The position numbers were made by a program, and so were the translations under genes. This document shows, one piece after another, positions 30,366-39,172 of a stretch of DNA of 64,000 bases (position 1 is the stretch's first letter; the number at the start of each line of letters is the position of its first letter). The DNA is from Flavobacteriaceae bacterium UBA3356 (GTDB lineage: Bacteria > Bacteroidota > Bacteroidia > Flavobacteriales > Flavobacteriaceae), in assembly GCA_002360635.1 (NCBI GenBank), contig DEQW01000004.1, positions 5,426 to 69,425 of the forward strand. The letters run 5' to 3'. The notes below the pieces were generated by a model. The model was not told the DNA's origin and made no database searches. It saw only the letters and a program-made list of their open reading frames with translations.

Positions 30366-33113
30366 TTAAAATTTAAAGTTATAAGTAATGGTTGGTACCG
30401 GAATTGAAAAGATTGAACTTTGATAGGCTTTTACCTCTCCATTGTCAGTTACAAAGAATACTGAATAAGGGTTGCTACGCCCCAAAACATTATAAACTGA
30501 AATATTCCAAAAACTATGTGCTAACTTTTCAAGTTTATGGTTTCCTTCAAAGTTAATACTTAAGTCCAAACGATAATAATCTGGAATTCTGTAGGCATTT
30601 CGGTCACTATAGAGTACAAATTCCGAATTGTCTAGAACATAACTACCAACTGGGTAGGTTATCGGTCTTCCTGTTTGATAAACAAAATTAGCCGAAAGAC
30701 TAAAGCGCTCTGTCAATTTATAATTGGCTACGACACTTAAATCGTGAGGTTTATCATAGTTTGATGGAAAATATTCCCCATTATTAATTTGTTCTTCACT
30801 AAACTCGCTATCCAGCTTAAGTAACGAACGTGAGTAGCTATAACCAAACCAACCATTTAATTTTCCTTTTTCCTTTTTAATTAAAAATTCTACTCCGTAA
30901 GCTTTGCCCTCTCCTTGCAAAAGTTCAGTTTCAACATTTTCGTTTAATAATAGCTGAGAGCCTGTTTTAAAATCCAGAATATTTTTAGATTTTTTGTAAT
31001 AACCTTCTAAACTTACCTCATAAGTATTATCATCAAAATTATGGTAAAGTCCCAATCCATATTGATTTGCTCTTTGCGGTTCTATGTTTAAATCTGAAAG
31101 CTTCCAAATATCAGTTGGTGAAACTGTGGTGTTGTTCGATAACGTATGAATGTACTGTATGGTATTGTTAAAGCTTGCCTTTATAGAAAATTCTGGATTG
31201 AACGAATACCGGGCTGAAACACGTGCTTCTGGACCTCCATAGGTTTCAATTGCTTCATTATTGGTAAAGCTTAAGGTATCGGTAACCGTAGCATCACTAA
31301 TAGGAAGTCCTTCTACATATGTACGTTGTGTAGCTTCTCCCAATGCTGCAAACCTCGAATAACGAATCCCGGCATTGAATTCCAGTTTTTCGTTTACAGT
31401 AAATATATCTGATATAAAAACAGCACTCTCCAACCCTTTCTCTTTTGGAATCTTCAAAGGATCGACAATTGAGTTGCTCTGGCCGGGTTGTATTTCGCCC
31501 GGTTGCACATTATACAGCTTTCCTGAAACGCCATAATCTAGGGTATGTTTCTTACTAAGTTTTGAATTAAACTTAACTTTCAATTGTGTTTCGTTAATAC
31601 GATAGCCTAAATCGAAATCGTTATTAATTGGCCCATCATATTCTATATCATATGCATATTCACTGTTGGCCACTATTAAACTGGCTTTATTGTTTTTGTT
31701 CATTCTGTGATTCCATTCTGCAGAAATAAGCCGATTGCTATAGGCGAACAACGAATCTGATGTTATACTGTATCGGTCTTTGCTGTAATAACCTGTTGCC
31801 TTTATCTCGTTGTTTTCACCCAGCTTTTGGTTAAACTTTATAATACCATCATAAAAAGAGGCTTCGCTATTTTTTAAAGATTCTTCATCCAATGAGTTAA
31901 GTATCCAATCAGAATAAGTGGCCCTCACTCCTGCCATAATAGCTGATTCATCTTTTACAATTGGTGTTTCTAATGTTAAGTTAGCTGTCACGGGACCGAT
32001 GGATCCTTCGCCAGAGAACTTTTCGGTATTGGCATCTCGTGTTGAGATATCGAAAACCGATGAAAGCCTGCCTCCATATTCTGCTGGAATGCTCCCTTTA
32101 TAAATATTCACTTCGCCAGAAGTAAAAGGATTGATAGATGAAAAAATTCCGAAGAAATGAGACGGGTTATAAATTACCCCTTCATCTAAAAGAATTAGGT
32201 TTTGATCGGCTTTACCTCCTCGTACATTGTACCCCGTAGCGCCTTCTCCAGCATTCGATATTCCCGGTAGTGTAGTTGCCACTTTTAAAATATCACGTTC
32301 CCCTAAAACCAGAGGGATATTTTTCATCACTTTTACATCTATGGTTTCGGCTCCGGTAATTGTTTTTTTTACGTTGCTATCTGCTTCATTTTCCAAAAAT
32401 ACTTCGCCGAGCAGCTCATAATCTTCATTTAGTGACATATCCAACCTTCCGTCATTATAAATAATAACACGCTTTCGCACATCTTCTATACCAATCAATC
32501 TTGTTTCTAGCATATTGACACCTGCCCGTAGTTGAATGGAATAAAAACCATCTTCATTGGTTGTTGTGCCGGTATTTCCTCCTTGAACAACAATGGCAAG
32601 GTCTTCAATGGGCTTTCCTGTTAACAAATTAGTTACATAACCGCTTAATGTAAACCTTCTACGAGTATCATTAGCATCTTCTTTCCCAATGCGAACTGTT
32701 TCTAATGGGGTGGCTTTCTTCGATTTTTCTTCATTGTAAAAAATAGGGTCATACCGTTCAGTTTCTTCTTTTTCAACAACAATGCTAACACTATCTTCTT
32801 TTTTTGGAAAAAATCCTTCTGGGAGCGTATCGTACACAATTGTGTTTTGTGTAAGTATTATTCGATTGTCTTGAGTGATATAAAAGTTTAAAACCGTATC
32901 GTCCAGTAAGTTTTCAAGTAATTTACTTACAGTAACATCATTAAAGTTTCCTGTGACTGTTTTTCCTTCAAGCCAATTATCTATGTAAAAGAAGTTGTAG
33001 TCTGTTTGGTTTTCAATTTCTATAAAAGCTTCTTTCAAAGGTGTTTCATCAAAAGATATGGTTGAAATGATTTTCTCTTGCGAAAACCCTACCTGAAAAA
33101 TGAAAAATAACAC
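30366..33113 (-). CDS. TonB-dependent receptor with STN and carboxypeptidase-regulatory domains
   Basis: 915 residues from a GTG at 33113. Order: signal peptide, STN domain (ISFDETPLKEAFIEIENQ to about residue 75), linker, carboxypeptidase-D regulatory-like domain (LSGYVTNLLTGKPIEDLAI, ~155-240), plug (GERDILKVATTLPGISNAG, GYNVRGGKADQNLILLDEG) and barrel to the terminal F. It imports an unknown ligand with TonB energy. STN domains often signal to a FecR/sigma pair, but none is adjacent. From the GTG the signal peptide lacks a charged start. The upstream frame (KKLINKEKIKLSLIF) supplies one but has no ATG, GTG or TTG, so the true start may be an unusual codon near 33160. Confidence 0.9.
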   Translation of the reverse strand: MLFFIFQVGFSQEKIISTISFDETPLKEAFIEIENQTDYNFFYIDNWLEGKTVTGNFNDVTVSKLLENLLDDTVLNFYITQDNRIILTQNTIVYDTLPEGFFPKKEDSVSIVVEKEETERYDPIFYNEEKSKKATPLETVRIGKEDANDTRRRFTLSGYVTNLLTGKPIEDLAIVVQGGNTGTTTNEDGFYSIQLRAGVNMLETRLIGIEDVRKRVIIYNDGRLDMSLNEDYELLGEVFLENEADSNVKKTITGAETIDVKVMKNIPLVLGERDILKVATTLPGISNAGEGATGYNVRGGKADQNLILLDEGVIYNPSHFFGIFSSINPFTSGEVNIYKGSIPAEYGGRLSSVFDISTRDANTEKFSGEGSIGPVTANLTLETPIVKDESAIMAGVRATYSDWILNSLDEESLKNSEASFYDGIIKFNQKLGENNEIKATGYYSKDRYSITSDSLFAYSNRLISAEWNHRMNKNNKASLIVANSEYAYDIEYDGPINNDFDLGYRINETQLKVKFNSKLSKKHTLDYGVSGKLYNVQPGEIQPGQSNSIVDPLKIPKEKGLESAVFISDIFTVNEKLEFNAGIRYSRFAALGEATQRTYVEGLPISDATVTDTLSFTNNEAIETYGGPEARVSARYSFNPEFSIKASFNNTIQYIHTLSNNTTVSPTDIWKLSDLNIEPQRANQYGLGLYHNFDDNTYEVSLEGYYKKSKNILDFKTGSQLLLNENVETELLQGEGKAYGVEFLIKKEKGKLNGWFGYSYSRSLLKLDSEFSEEQINNGEYFPSNYDKPHDLSVVANYKLTERFSLSANFVYQTGRPITYPVGSYVLDNSEFVLYSDRNAYRIPDYYRLDLSINFEGNHKLEKLAHSFWNISVYNVLGRSNPYSVFFVTDNGEVKAYQSSIFSIPVPTITYNFKF

Positions 33114-33148
33114 AAAAATTAAACTAAGTTTAATCTTCTCTTTATTGA

Positions 33149-33883
33149 TTAGTTTTTTGATAATAGTATGTTTATTTGTTTTGCATATGCTAACATATAT
33201 GCATCAGGATTATTTCTTTTAACAGCGTTCTCAACCCCTATTTCGTTTATTTCATTTTTTAATTCAGGGAAAAGTTGAATAAAATCTCTTTTACTTTTTA
33301 CTGTATACATATTGTTTTGATACTCCAAAAAATAACGAGGGCTTTTAGGTTTATATTCAAAAAGCAGTGTTTTGTTTTTAATTTGCCGTAGTTGTCCTTT
33401 TCTATGTTTTTTGTAAACTTTAATTTCAGATGAATTAAATAAAACTTCATAAAAACCAGAAAGATTGTCATTATCGTTTTCTGTTGTTCTATTTACTATT
33501 TTAGAGAAGTTCTTGCCATTAACTTCAAAAAAGGTAAGTTTCTCCGTAAATAATTGCAAAATTGAAGTGCTATTGTCCCCAATTATTTTCACAACTACCT
33601 TATCGTTGTAAACATCGTATTTTAAAGGAATATCATAATAGGTTTGACCCTCGTATTCTATTGTCCCCAGGCGAAAATCCCCACGGTACAAGAATTTAAC
33701 GAACTCTCCTTTAGCTTGCTCAGCATCAATATATTCCACTCCGTTGTAAAGCCCCGTATTTTCAACACCTATGGTGTTATCAAACCACTTATAATATTGT
33801 TTTTCATCGCTCGAATTTTGAGCAACAGTGTAAACAGAAAAAAATAAAAGAAGTAATAAAAAGTTCGGTTTTTTTATTTTCAT
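33149..33883 (-). CDS. Secreted protein of unknown function upstream of a TonB receptor
   Basis: 244 residues with a signal peptide (MKIKKPNFLLLLLFFSVYTVAQ) and a beta-rich mature part (GTIEYEGQTYYDIPLKYDVYNDKVVVKI). The C-terminus (SKRDFIQLFPELKNEINE) is helical. I do not recognise a named family. The following receptor gene begins about 35 bases downstream, or overlaps this gene if its unusual upstream start is used. It therefore heads a four-gene envelope locus and is likely periplasmic or outer-membrane associated. It is divergent from the FAD oxidoreductase gene. Confidence 0.72.
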   Translation of the reverse strand: MKIKKPNFLLLLLFFSVYTVAQNSSDEKQYYKWFDNTIGVENTGLYNGVEYIDAEQAKGEFVKFLYRGDFRLGTIEYEGQTYYDIPLKYDVYNDKVVVKIIGDNSTSILQLFTEKLTFFEVNGKNFSKIVNRTTENDNDNLSGFYEVLFNSSEIKVYKKHRKGQLRQIKNKTLLFEYKPKSPRYFLEYQNNMYTVKSKRDFIQLFPELKNEINEIGVENAVKRNNPDAYMLAYAKQINILLSKN

Positions 33884-34027
33884 AGGGATTAAAAGTAATA
33901 ATAATTTTAGTAACTATTTTATTATTTAAATAAGTGCTTTCAACAAAATGTATGAAGAATTTTTTTTAGCCCTACAACAAGCTATCAGTCACGTGTTTCA
34001 TAATAAAATAAGCTATTTACCGTCCTT

Positions 34028-34035
34028 TATTTTTG
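34028..34035 (+). promoter_or_regulatory. -7 promoter element
   Basis: TATTTTTG matches TAnnTTTG, 37 bases before the ATG at 34073 of the FAD-dependent oxidoreductase gene. Confidence 0.5.
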
Positions 34036-34072
34036 TTTTTTCTACATTGCATGGTATTTCAGTTATCACCTT

Positions 34073-35176
34073 ATGTTAAAGCCAAGGTTATTCGATATCG
34101 TTCTTATAGGTGCCGGTCCCGCTGGATGTGCGTGTGCTTATCAATTAGCTGAAAGCGGACTTACCGTTGCAATTATAGAGAAAAACATTTTTCCAAGGGA
34201 TAAAATATGTGGTGATGCATTGAGTGCCGACGTAGTGAATCAACTTTACAGGATGAATACAAATTTGGCTGAAGCTTTTTTAAAGCGAAACCCAAAACAA
34301 GTGTCAAAAGGCGTTCGGTTTTTTGCACCAAATAATAAAAGCTTAGATATTCATTTTACAAATCCAAAACATAAAGAAGCCGTAGGTTTTGTAATGAAAC
34401 GGTTGAATTTCGATGCTTTTTTTGTGGAACAGTTAATGAATGTTTCTAACGTTTCAGTTTTTGAAAACCACAAAGCAATACAAATAAATCATCAAGGAGA
34501 GTCTGTTGTTGTTAAAACAGATAAAGCAACTTTTCAAGCAAAAATGATTATTGGGGCAGATGGTGCAAACTCCATTGTAAACAGAAAGCTTAGCAATAAC
34601 AAAATTGATAAAAAGCACCACAGTGGCGGGGTTAGGCAGTATTTTGAAAACGTAAAATGGAATGATGCACATGGTTTAATTGAACTACATTTTTATAAAG
34701 AAATTATCCCTGGGTATTTTTGGATATTTCCACTACCCGAAAATCAAGCTAATGTAGGTTTGGGAATGCTTTCCAGTGAAATAAGCAAGCAAAATATAAA
34801 CCTGAAACAAAAGTTTACCGAGCTAATTGAAAACCACCCTAATTTAAAATCTCGGTTTAAAAACGCAAAGCCATTAGAAACTATAAAAGGTTTTGGTTTG
34901 CCTTTAGGTTCTAAAAAGAAACAACTTTCCGGTGATCACTTTTTATTACTGGGTGATGCTGCTAACCTAATCGACCCATTTACAGGCGAAGGCATTGGCA
35001 ATGCCATACGGAGTGGACGAATTGCCGCTGAACATATTAAAAAAGCCTTTAAAGAAAGACGTTTTGATGCTGATTTCAATAAAAAATATGACACTAATAT
35101 TTACCAAGCAATGTGGAACGAACTTCGAGTGAGCAAATCGCTGCAAAATCTACTAAAAATATCCATGGCTTTTTAA
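34073..35176 (+). CDS. Geranylgeranyl-reductase-family FAD-dependent oxidoreductase, C-terminus frameshifted
   Basis: The readable protein is 367 residues. A Rossmann FAD motif (DIVLIGAGPAGCACAYQLAE) lies near residues 9-28, with PRDKICGDALS, MIIGADGANSIVNRKL and the second FAD motif LLLGDAANLIDPFTGEGIGNAI. These are the hallmarks of the geranylgeranyl reductase / digeranylgeranylglycerophospholipid reductase group, which reduces isoprenoid double bonds. The frame ends in KISMAF. One base skipped in the A-run at 35155-35159 opens 48 more codons that read like the family's C-terminus. So this is a +1 frameshift, a truncated allele, or a sequence error. A UbiA prenyltransferase occurs elsewhere in the window. 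Confidence 0.85.
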   Translation: MLKPRLFDIVLIGAGPAGCACAYQLAESGLTVAIIEKNIFPRDKICGDALSADVVNQLYRMNTNLAEAFLKRNPKQVSKGVRFFAPNNKSLDIHFTNPKHKEAVGFVMKRLNFDAFFVEQLMNVSNVSVFENHKAIQINHQGESVVVKTDKATFQAKMIIGADGANSIVNRKLSNNKIDKKHHSGGVRQYFENVKWNDAHGLIELHFYKEIIPGYFWIFPLPENQANVGLGMLSSEISKQNINLKQKFTELIENHPNLKSRFKNAKPLETIKGFGLPLGSKKKQLSGDHFLLLGDAANLIDPFTGEGIGNAIRSGRIAAEHIKKAFKERRFDADFNKKYDTNIYQAMWNELRVSKSLQNLLKISMAF

Positions 35177-35306
35177 TTTCTTGGTAAAAAAAGCAAATAA
35201 AAATAAATCGGTACAACTTTTATTAACTTCAATGCTAGATGATGTAGACCTAAAAAAGGAGTTGGTAAAACCAAAGTTTTACATTAGGCTTTTGTTCAAT
35301 TATTAA
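35160..35306 (+). pseudogene. Out-of-frame C-terminal tail of the FAD oxidoreductase
   Basis: Read from 35160 the frame gives YPWLFNFLVKKANKNKS, then TSMLDDVDLKKELVKPKFY, ending at the TAA at 35304-35306. The segment looks like the C-terminal helices of geranylgeranyl-reductase-like proteins. It joins seamlessly to the upstream frame if one A of the A5 run at 35155-35159 is removed. It has no start codon of its own in a sensible place. Confidence 0.7.
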
Positions 35307-35340
35307 TTTAGTCAAGTTTTAATACGTATATTTCTTTTAT

Positions 35341-35817
35341 ATGAAACCAGCCACCGTCGCCCAACTTAAAAAAGAACTAAAATTTCGGTCTTCAGATGAA
35401 TTGGAAGAACTCTGCCTTCGTTTGGCTAAATTCAAAAAAGAAAACAAAGAACTTCTCACCTATTTATTGTTTCAGTCACATAATGAAGAAGCCTATATTA
35501 AAAGCGTAAAGCAAGTTATTGACGACGGTTTTTCAACCATAAATACAAACAGCTACTATTATATGAAGAAAACCGTTCGGAAAGTGTTGCGAATGGTCAA
35601 AAAATACATTCGGTATTCAAAAAAAAAGGAAACTGAAGTAGAACTGCTTTTGTATTTTTGTGAACAGTTGAAAAATTTAAGGCCTTCAATAAAAAAGAAC
35701 AAAATGTTAACCAATTTGTATGAACGGCAGCTAATACTCGCTAAAAAAAGAATTACAGAACTGCACGAAGATCTGCAGCACGATTATACTTTAGAAATAG
35801 AAGAATTAAATTTATAA
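35341..35817 (+). CDS. Conserved hypothetical helical protein
   Basis: 158 residues, almost entirely charged alpha helix: LKKELKFRSSDELEELCLRLAKFKKENKELLTY is split by short turns, followed by KKTVRKVLRMVKKYIRYSKKKE and ELHEDLQHDY. No signal peptide or membrane segment. I have seen close relatives in Flavobacteriaceae genomes without a function. It ends 6 bases before arsC and is likely cotranscribed with it. Confidence 0.72.
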   Translation: MKPATVAQLKKELKFRSSDELEELCLRLAKFKKENKELLTYLLFQSHNEEAYIKSVKQVIDDGFSTINTNSYYYMKKTVRKVLRMVKKYIRYSKKKETEVELLLYFCEQLKNLRPSIKKNKMLTNLYERQLILAKKRITELHEDLQHDYTLEIEELNL

Positions 35818-35823
35818 AATACT

Positions 35824-36165
35824 ATGACCACCATTTATCACAACCCTAGATGCAGTAAATCGCGCCAAACCCTTCAAATATTGGAAGAAAAAAATGAAGA
35901 TATAAGCATTATAAAGTACTTAGAGGAACCACCAACAAAAAAAGAGTTGAAACAAATCCTCGAATTACTGAACATCAAACCTATTGCATTGGTACGAAAA
36001 AATGAACAGATCTGGAAAGATAACTTCAAAGGAAAAGATCTTTCCCAAGATGAAGTTATCGATGCAATGATAGCAAACCCTAAATTAATAGAACGCCCTA
36101 TTGTTGTAAAGAACAATAAAGCCACTATAGGCAGGCCTCCAGAGAATGTTTTGAACATACTTTAA
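35824..36165 (+). CDS. arsC: Arsenate reductase family protein (ArsC, glutaredoxin type)
   Basis: A 113-residue thioredoxin-fold protein. The family start TTIYHNPRCSKSRQTL carries the catalytic cysteine in the HNPRCSKSR loop. Later conserved arginines lie in ALVRKNEQIWKD and IERPIVVKNNKATIGRPPE. Enzymes of this class reduce arsenate to arsenite with glutathione and glutaredoxin. Many bacterial homologues, especially those outside ars operons as here, have unknown substrates (Spx/YffB-like). No arsenite pump or ArsR gene is nearby, so the family assignment is firm but the function is not. Confidence 0.88.
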   Translation: MTTIYHNPRCSKSRQTLQILEEKNEDISIIKYLEEPPTKKELKQILELLNIKPIALVRKNEQIWKDNFKGKDLSQDEVIDAMIANPKLIERPIVVKNNKATIGRPPENVLNIL

Positions 36166-36249
36166 TTTCTTTTTTTTATTTAACAGAATTTTAGCAAAAA
36201 CAGACTAAACCCACACGTATTTTCGCAGTCAAACCCCGTAAAACCGACT

Positions 36250-38766
36250 ATGAAACTACACTCTCTTGTACTGGCATTATTGTGCAGTACTTTTTTATTA
36301 GCACAAAGCCGTAACACAGAAACAATTACCGTTACCGGAAAAATTATTGAAGAAGGTACCAACATCCCTTTAGAATATGCAACTGTCTCTTTTGAAAATG
36401 CACAAGGAAAAGTTGTTAATGGCGGCATTACAGACACAAAAGGTAATTATTCCTTAAAAGTTCCGCGAGGTGTTTATACAGTTAAATATGAATTTATCTC
36501 TTATGAAACCAAAGAGATACCCAATAAACAACTTACAAAAAACACGACACTTCCAACCGTTACATTAGCATTGGACACTGAAAGTTTGGACGAAGTTGTA
36601 ATACGTGCTGAAACTACCGAAGTACAAGTAAGATTGGATAAAAAAATATATAACATAGGTAAAGACCTTACCACAAGCGGAGCAACAGTAAGCGATGCCT
36701 TGAATAACGTACCTTCTGTAAATGTTGATGTAGAAGGCGCCATAAGTTTACGAGGTAATGAAAACGTCCGTATTTTAATTAATGGAAAACCGTCTGCTAT
36801 TGCTGGTTTTGGCTCTACCGATGCATTACGCCAACTTCCCGCCGAAGCCATTGAACGTGTAGAGGTAATTACATCACCTTCTGCCAGATATGATGCCGAA
36901 GGTACAGCTGGTATTTTAAATATAATTTTAAGAAAAGAAAAAACACTTGGATTAAACGGTTCTATTACCACAAATATAGGTGCGCCAACGAGCAGTGGAG
37001 TTTCAGGAAATATAAATTTAAGAACAGACGATTTTAATATTTTCAACACCACTAGCGTTCGCTATCGCGATGCACCTGGTAACGCTTTTTTCGACAACCA
37101 ATACTTCCCTACTACGTTCACAGATCCAGAAACTGGAGAAGAAATAACGACAGATCCAAGGTTTGACCGTGTTATTGAAGATAGAGAATACGAACGTGAA
37201 AACAAAGGGTTCAATACCAATCTGGGAATGGAATATTTTTTAACAGATCGCTCCTCGATTACCGCTAGTGGATTTCTACGTTTGGGTGACGATGAAGATT
37301 TAACTACTAACAACGCCAGAAAGTTCAGTGATGGTACACTTCAAGAAACCACAATTCGTGAAGAGCTGGAAACTGAAGAAGATGTAAGCTACCAGCTTTC
37401 ATTAAACTATGTGAATGACTTTAATGACGAAGGTCATAAACTTACTGCAGATTTTCAATATGAAAACGATGAAGAAGAAGAGCGTTCTTTTATTACAGAA
37501 AGACGTTTGTTACCATCTCCACTAGATTTTCCTTCAGAAGATATTTTGAACAAAGAAACCCAAAACGAATACCTTATTCAAGCAGATTATGTGTTGCCTA
37601 TTGGTGAGAATGCACAATTTGAAGCCGGTTTCCGTGGAAATTTTGAAAACGAAGTTACCGATTACACCTTAAATCAAGAAAATGAAAATGGCGTTTTTGT
37701 AAGAAATGATACGCTATCAAACATTTTTGATTATACCGAAAATGTTAGTGCAGTATATACACAATACGGAAACAAGTTTGGTAAGTTTTCTTTCCTATTG
37801 GGATTAAGACTAGAAAACACACAACTTAAAGGTGAAATACAATCAAACCTTGACGAAGATGCCTTTTCTGATGCTTTGGGAGTCGATATTGATACAAACT
37901 TCGATAAAAACTATTTAGGTCTTTTCCCTACTGTTAACTTGATTTACGAATTGGCAGAACGTGAAAATATTACATTAGGTTATAATAGAAGAATTAACCG
38001 CCCACGTGGATGGTTTATCAATCCGTTTCCATCACGATCGAGTGTTACGAATGTATTTCAAGGAAATCCGGACTTAGATCCTGCTTATGCTAGCGCTTTC
38101 GATTTAGGGTATTTAAAACGATGGGATAAATTAACCCTTACTTCTTCCATCTATTATCAATACGAAACAGATTCGTTTGAGCGGATTCAAGAACAAACAG
38201 GTCAAGTTATAAATGGTGTAAATGTGGTACGTACAATTCCTATTAACCTTTCGACCAATGAACGTTATGGGTTTGAAGCCGGTATATTGTATAATCCAGC
38301 AAAGTGGTTACGCCTTAATGGTAGCTTTAACTATTTTACTTTTAAAAGCGATGGTGCTTTTAACAGCGTCGAATATGGAACCGAAAACAATAGCTGGTTT
38401 GCCCGTGCAAGTGCCAAAGTAAGTCTTCCTTGGAAAATAGATTGGCAAACAAATGGTTTTTACAGAGGTCCACAAAACAATGCACAAACCGAATCTGAAG
38501 GTATTTTATCAATAAATTTAGCTTTTAGTAAGGATATAATGGATGATAACGGAACCATTGGGTTAAACGTCAGTGACTTATTAAACTCACGAAAAAGAAA
38601 CTCATTGACCGTTACTGATTCTTTTATAAGTGAAAGTGAATTTCAATGGAGACAACGTAGCGTAAACTTATCGTTCACGTATAGGTTCAACCAGAAAAAA
38701 CAGCGGCAACGCAATAACCGTGATCAAGGAGGGAATGGTGATGAAGAAGGTGATTTTGAAGGTTAA
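36250..38766 (+). CDS. TonB-dependent receptor-like outer-membrane beta-barrel protein
   Basis: 838 residues. A signal peptide (MKLHSLVLALLCSTFLLAQ) is followed by a carboxypeptidase-D regulatory-like domain (ITVTGKIIEEGTNIPLEYATV, to ~110) and a plug-like domain (VSDALNNVPSVNVDVEGAISLRG, NVRILINGKPSAI, AEAIERVEVITSPSARYDAEG). A large outer-membrane barrel of the OMP_b-brl_3 type makes up the rest. The C-terminus carries an unusual hydrophilic tail (KKQRQRNNRDQGGNGDEE) beyond the last strand. No DUF4249 or SusD partner is adjacent. The ligand is unknown. A perfect palindromic terminator follows. Confidence 0.88.
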   Translation: MKLHSLVLALLCSTFLLAQSRNTETITVTGKIIEEGTNIPLEYATVSFENAQGKVVNGGITDTKGNYSLKVPRGVYTVKYEFISYETKEIPNKQLTKNTTLPTVTLALDTESLDEVVIRAETTEVQVRLDKKIYNIGKDLTTSGATVSDALNNVPSVNVDVEGAISLRGNENVRILINGKPSAIAGFGSTDALRQLPAEAIERVEVITSPSARYDAEGTAGILNIILRKEKTLGLNGSITTNIGAPTSSGVSGNINLRTDDFNIFNTTSVRYRDAPGNAFFDNQYFPTTFTDPETGEEITTDPRFDRVIEDREYERENKGFNTNLGMEYFLTDRSSITASGFLRLGDDEDLTTNNARKFSDGTLQETTIREELETEEDVSYQLSLNYVNDFNDEGHKLTADFQYENDEEEERSFITERRLLPSPLDFPSEDILNKETQNEYLIQADYVLPIGENAQFEAGFRGNFENEVTDYTLNQENENGVFVRNDTLSNIFDYTENVSAVYTQYGNKFGKFSFLLGLRLENTQLKGEIQSNLDEDAFSDALGVDIDTNFDKNYLGLFPTVNLIYELAERENITLGYNRRINRPRGWFINPFPSRSSVTNVFQGNPDLDPAYASAFDLGYLKRWDKLTLTSSIYYQYETDSFERIQEQTGQVINGVNVVRTIPINLSTNERYGFEAGILYNPAKWLRLNGSFNYFTFKSDGAFNSVEYGTENNSWFARASAKVSLPWKIDWQTNGFYRGPQNNAQTESEGILSINLAFSKDIMDDNGTIGLNVSDLLNSRKRNSLTVTDSFISESEFQWRQRSVNLSFTYRFNQKKQRQRNNRDQGGNGDEEGDFEG

Positions 38767-38784
38767 TAAATTAAAATTCAACAC

Positions 38785-38816
38785 AAAAAAAGGAAGCCAA
38801 TTGGCTTCCTTTTTTT
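38785..38816. terminator. Perfect palindromic bidirectional terminator
   Basis: AAAAAAAGGAAGCCAA followed directly by its reverse complement TTGGCTTCCTTTTTTT, a 32-base perfect palindrome. It can end the barrel gene on plus and the 57-residue gene on minus. Confidence 0.9.
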
Positions 38817-38832
38817 ATTATATATAACGAAA

Positions 38833-39006
38833 TTAAGCTTCGTTTTTCTCGTTCTTTTTGGCTTCACGCTTTAATTTCCAGTTTTCATATAATGCGCCAC
38901 CAATCCAGTATGGAAGGATAGACACTAAAAAAATCATTAACCAGAAGCCTATTGTTAAAATAGTTAGAAATGCTAAAAAGCCTAAATATTGATCGAATTC
39001 GAACAT
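38833..39006 (-). CDS. Small membrane protein (57 aa)
   Basis: A 57-residue frame from the ATG at 39006 (MFEFDQYLGFLAFLTIL). It has one or two hydrophobic helices (LGFLAFLTILTIGFWLMIFL, then VSILPYWIGGALY) and a polar, lysine/glutamate-rich cytoplasmic tail (NWKLKREAKKNEKNE). This is exactly the composition of a real small inner-membrane protein. It ends at the perfect palindrome and is divergent from fumC. Function unknown; short length keeps confidence moderate. Confidence 0.65.
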   Translation of the reverse strand: MFEFDQYLGFLAFLTILTIGFWLMIFLVSILPYWIGGALYENWKLKREAKKNEKNEA

Positions 39007-39106
39007 GATAAAGCGTGTTTTTGTTTAATGGTTCAAAGATAGTGGGTTTTTTTCAAAAATAACAATAAAAGAAACCTATTTATTCACACATAATTAACGC
39101 CCTAAT

Positions 39107-39138
39107 TTTGAGTAAAGCCCCTGATTTAACTACCTTTG
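39107..39138 (+). promoter_or_regulatory. Bacteroidetes-type promoter for fumC
   Basis: TTTG at 39107-39110, 20 bases, then TACCTTTG at 39131-39138, ending 34 bases before the fumC ATG. Both boxes match the consensus. Confidence 0.7.
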
Positions 39139-39172
39139 CGTAGTTTCTTAAAAAATTAAATTTCAACCTATT

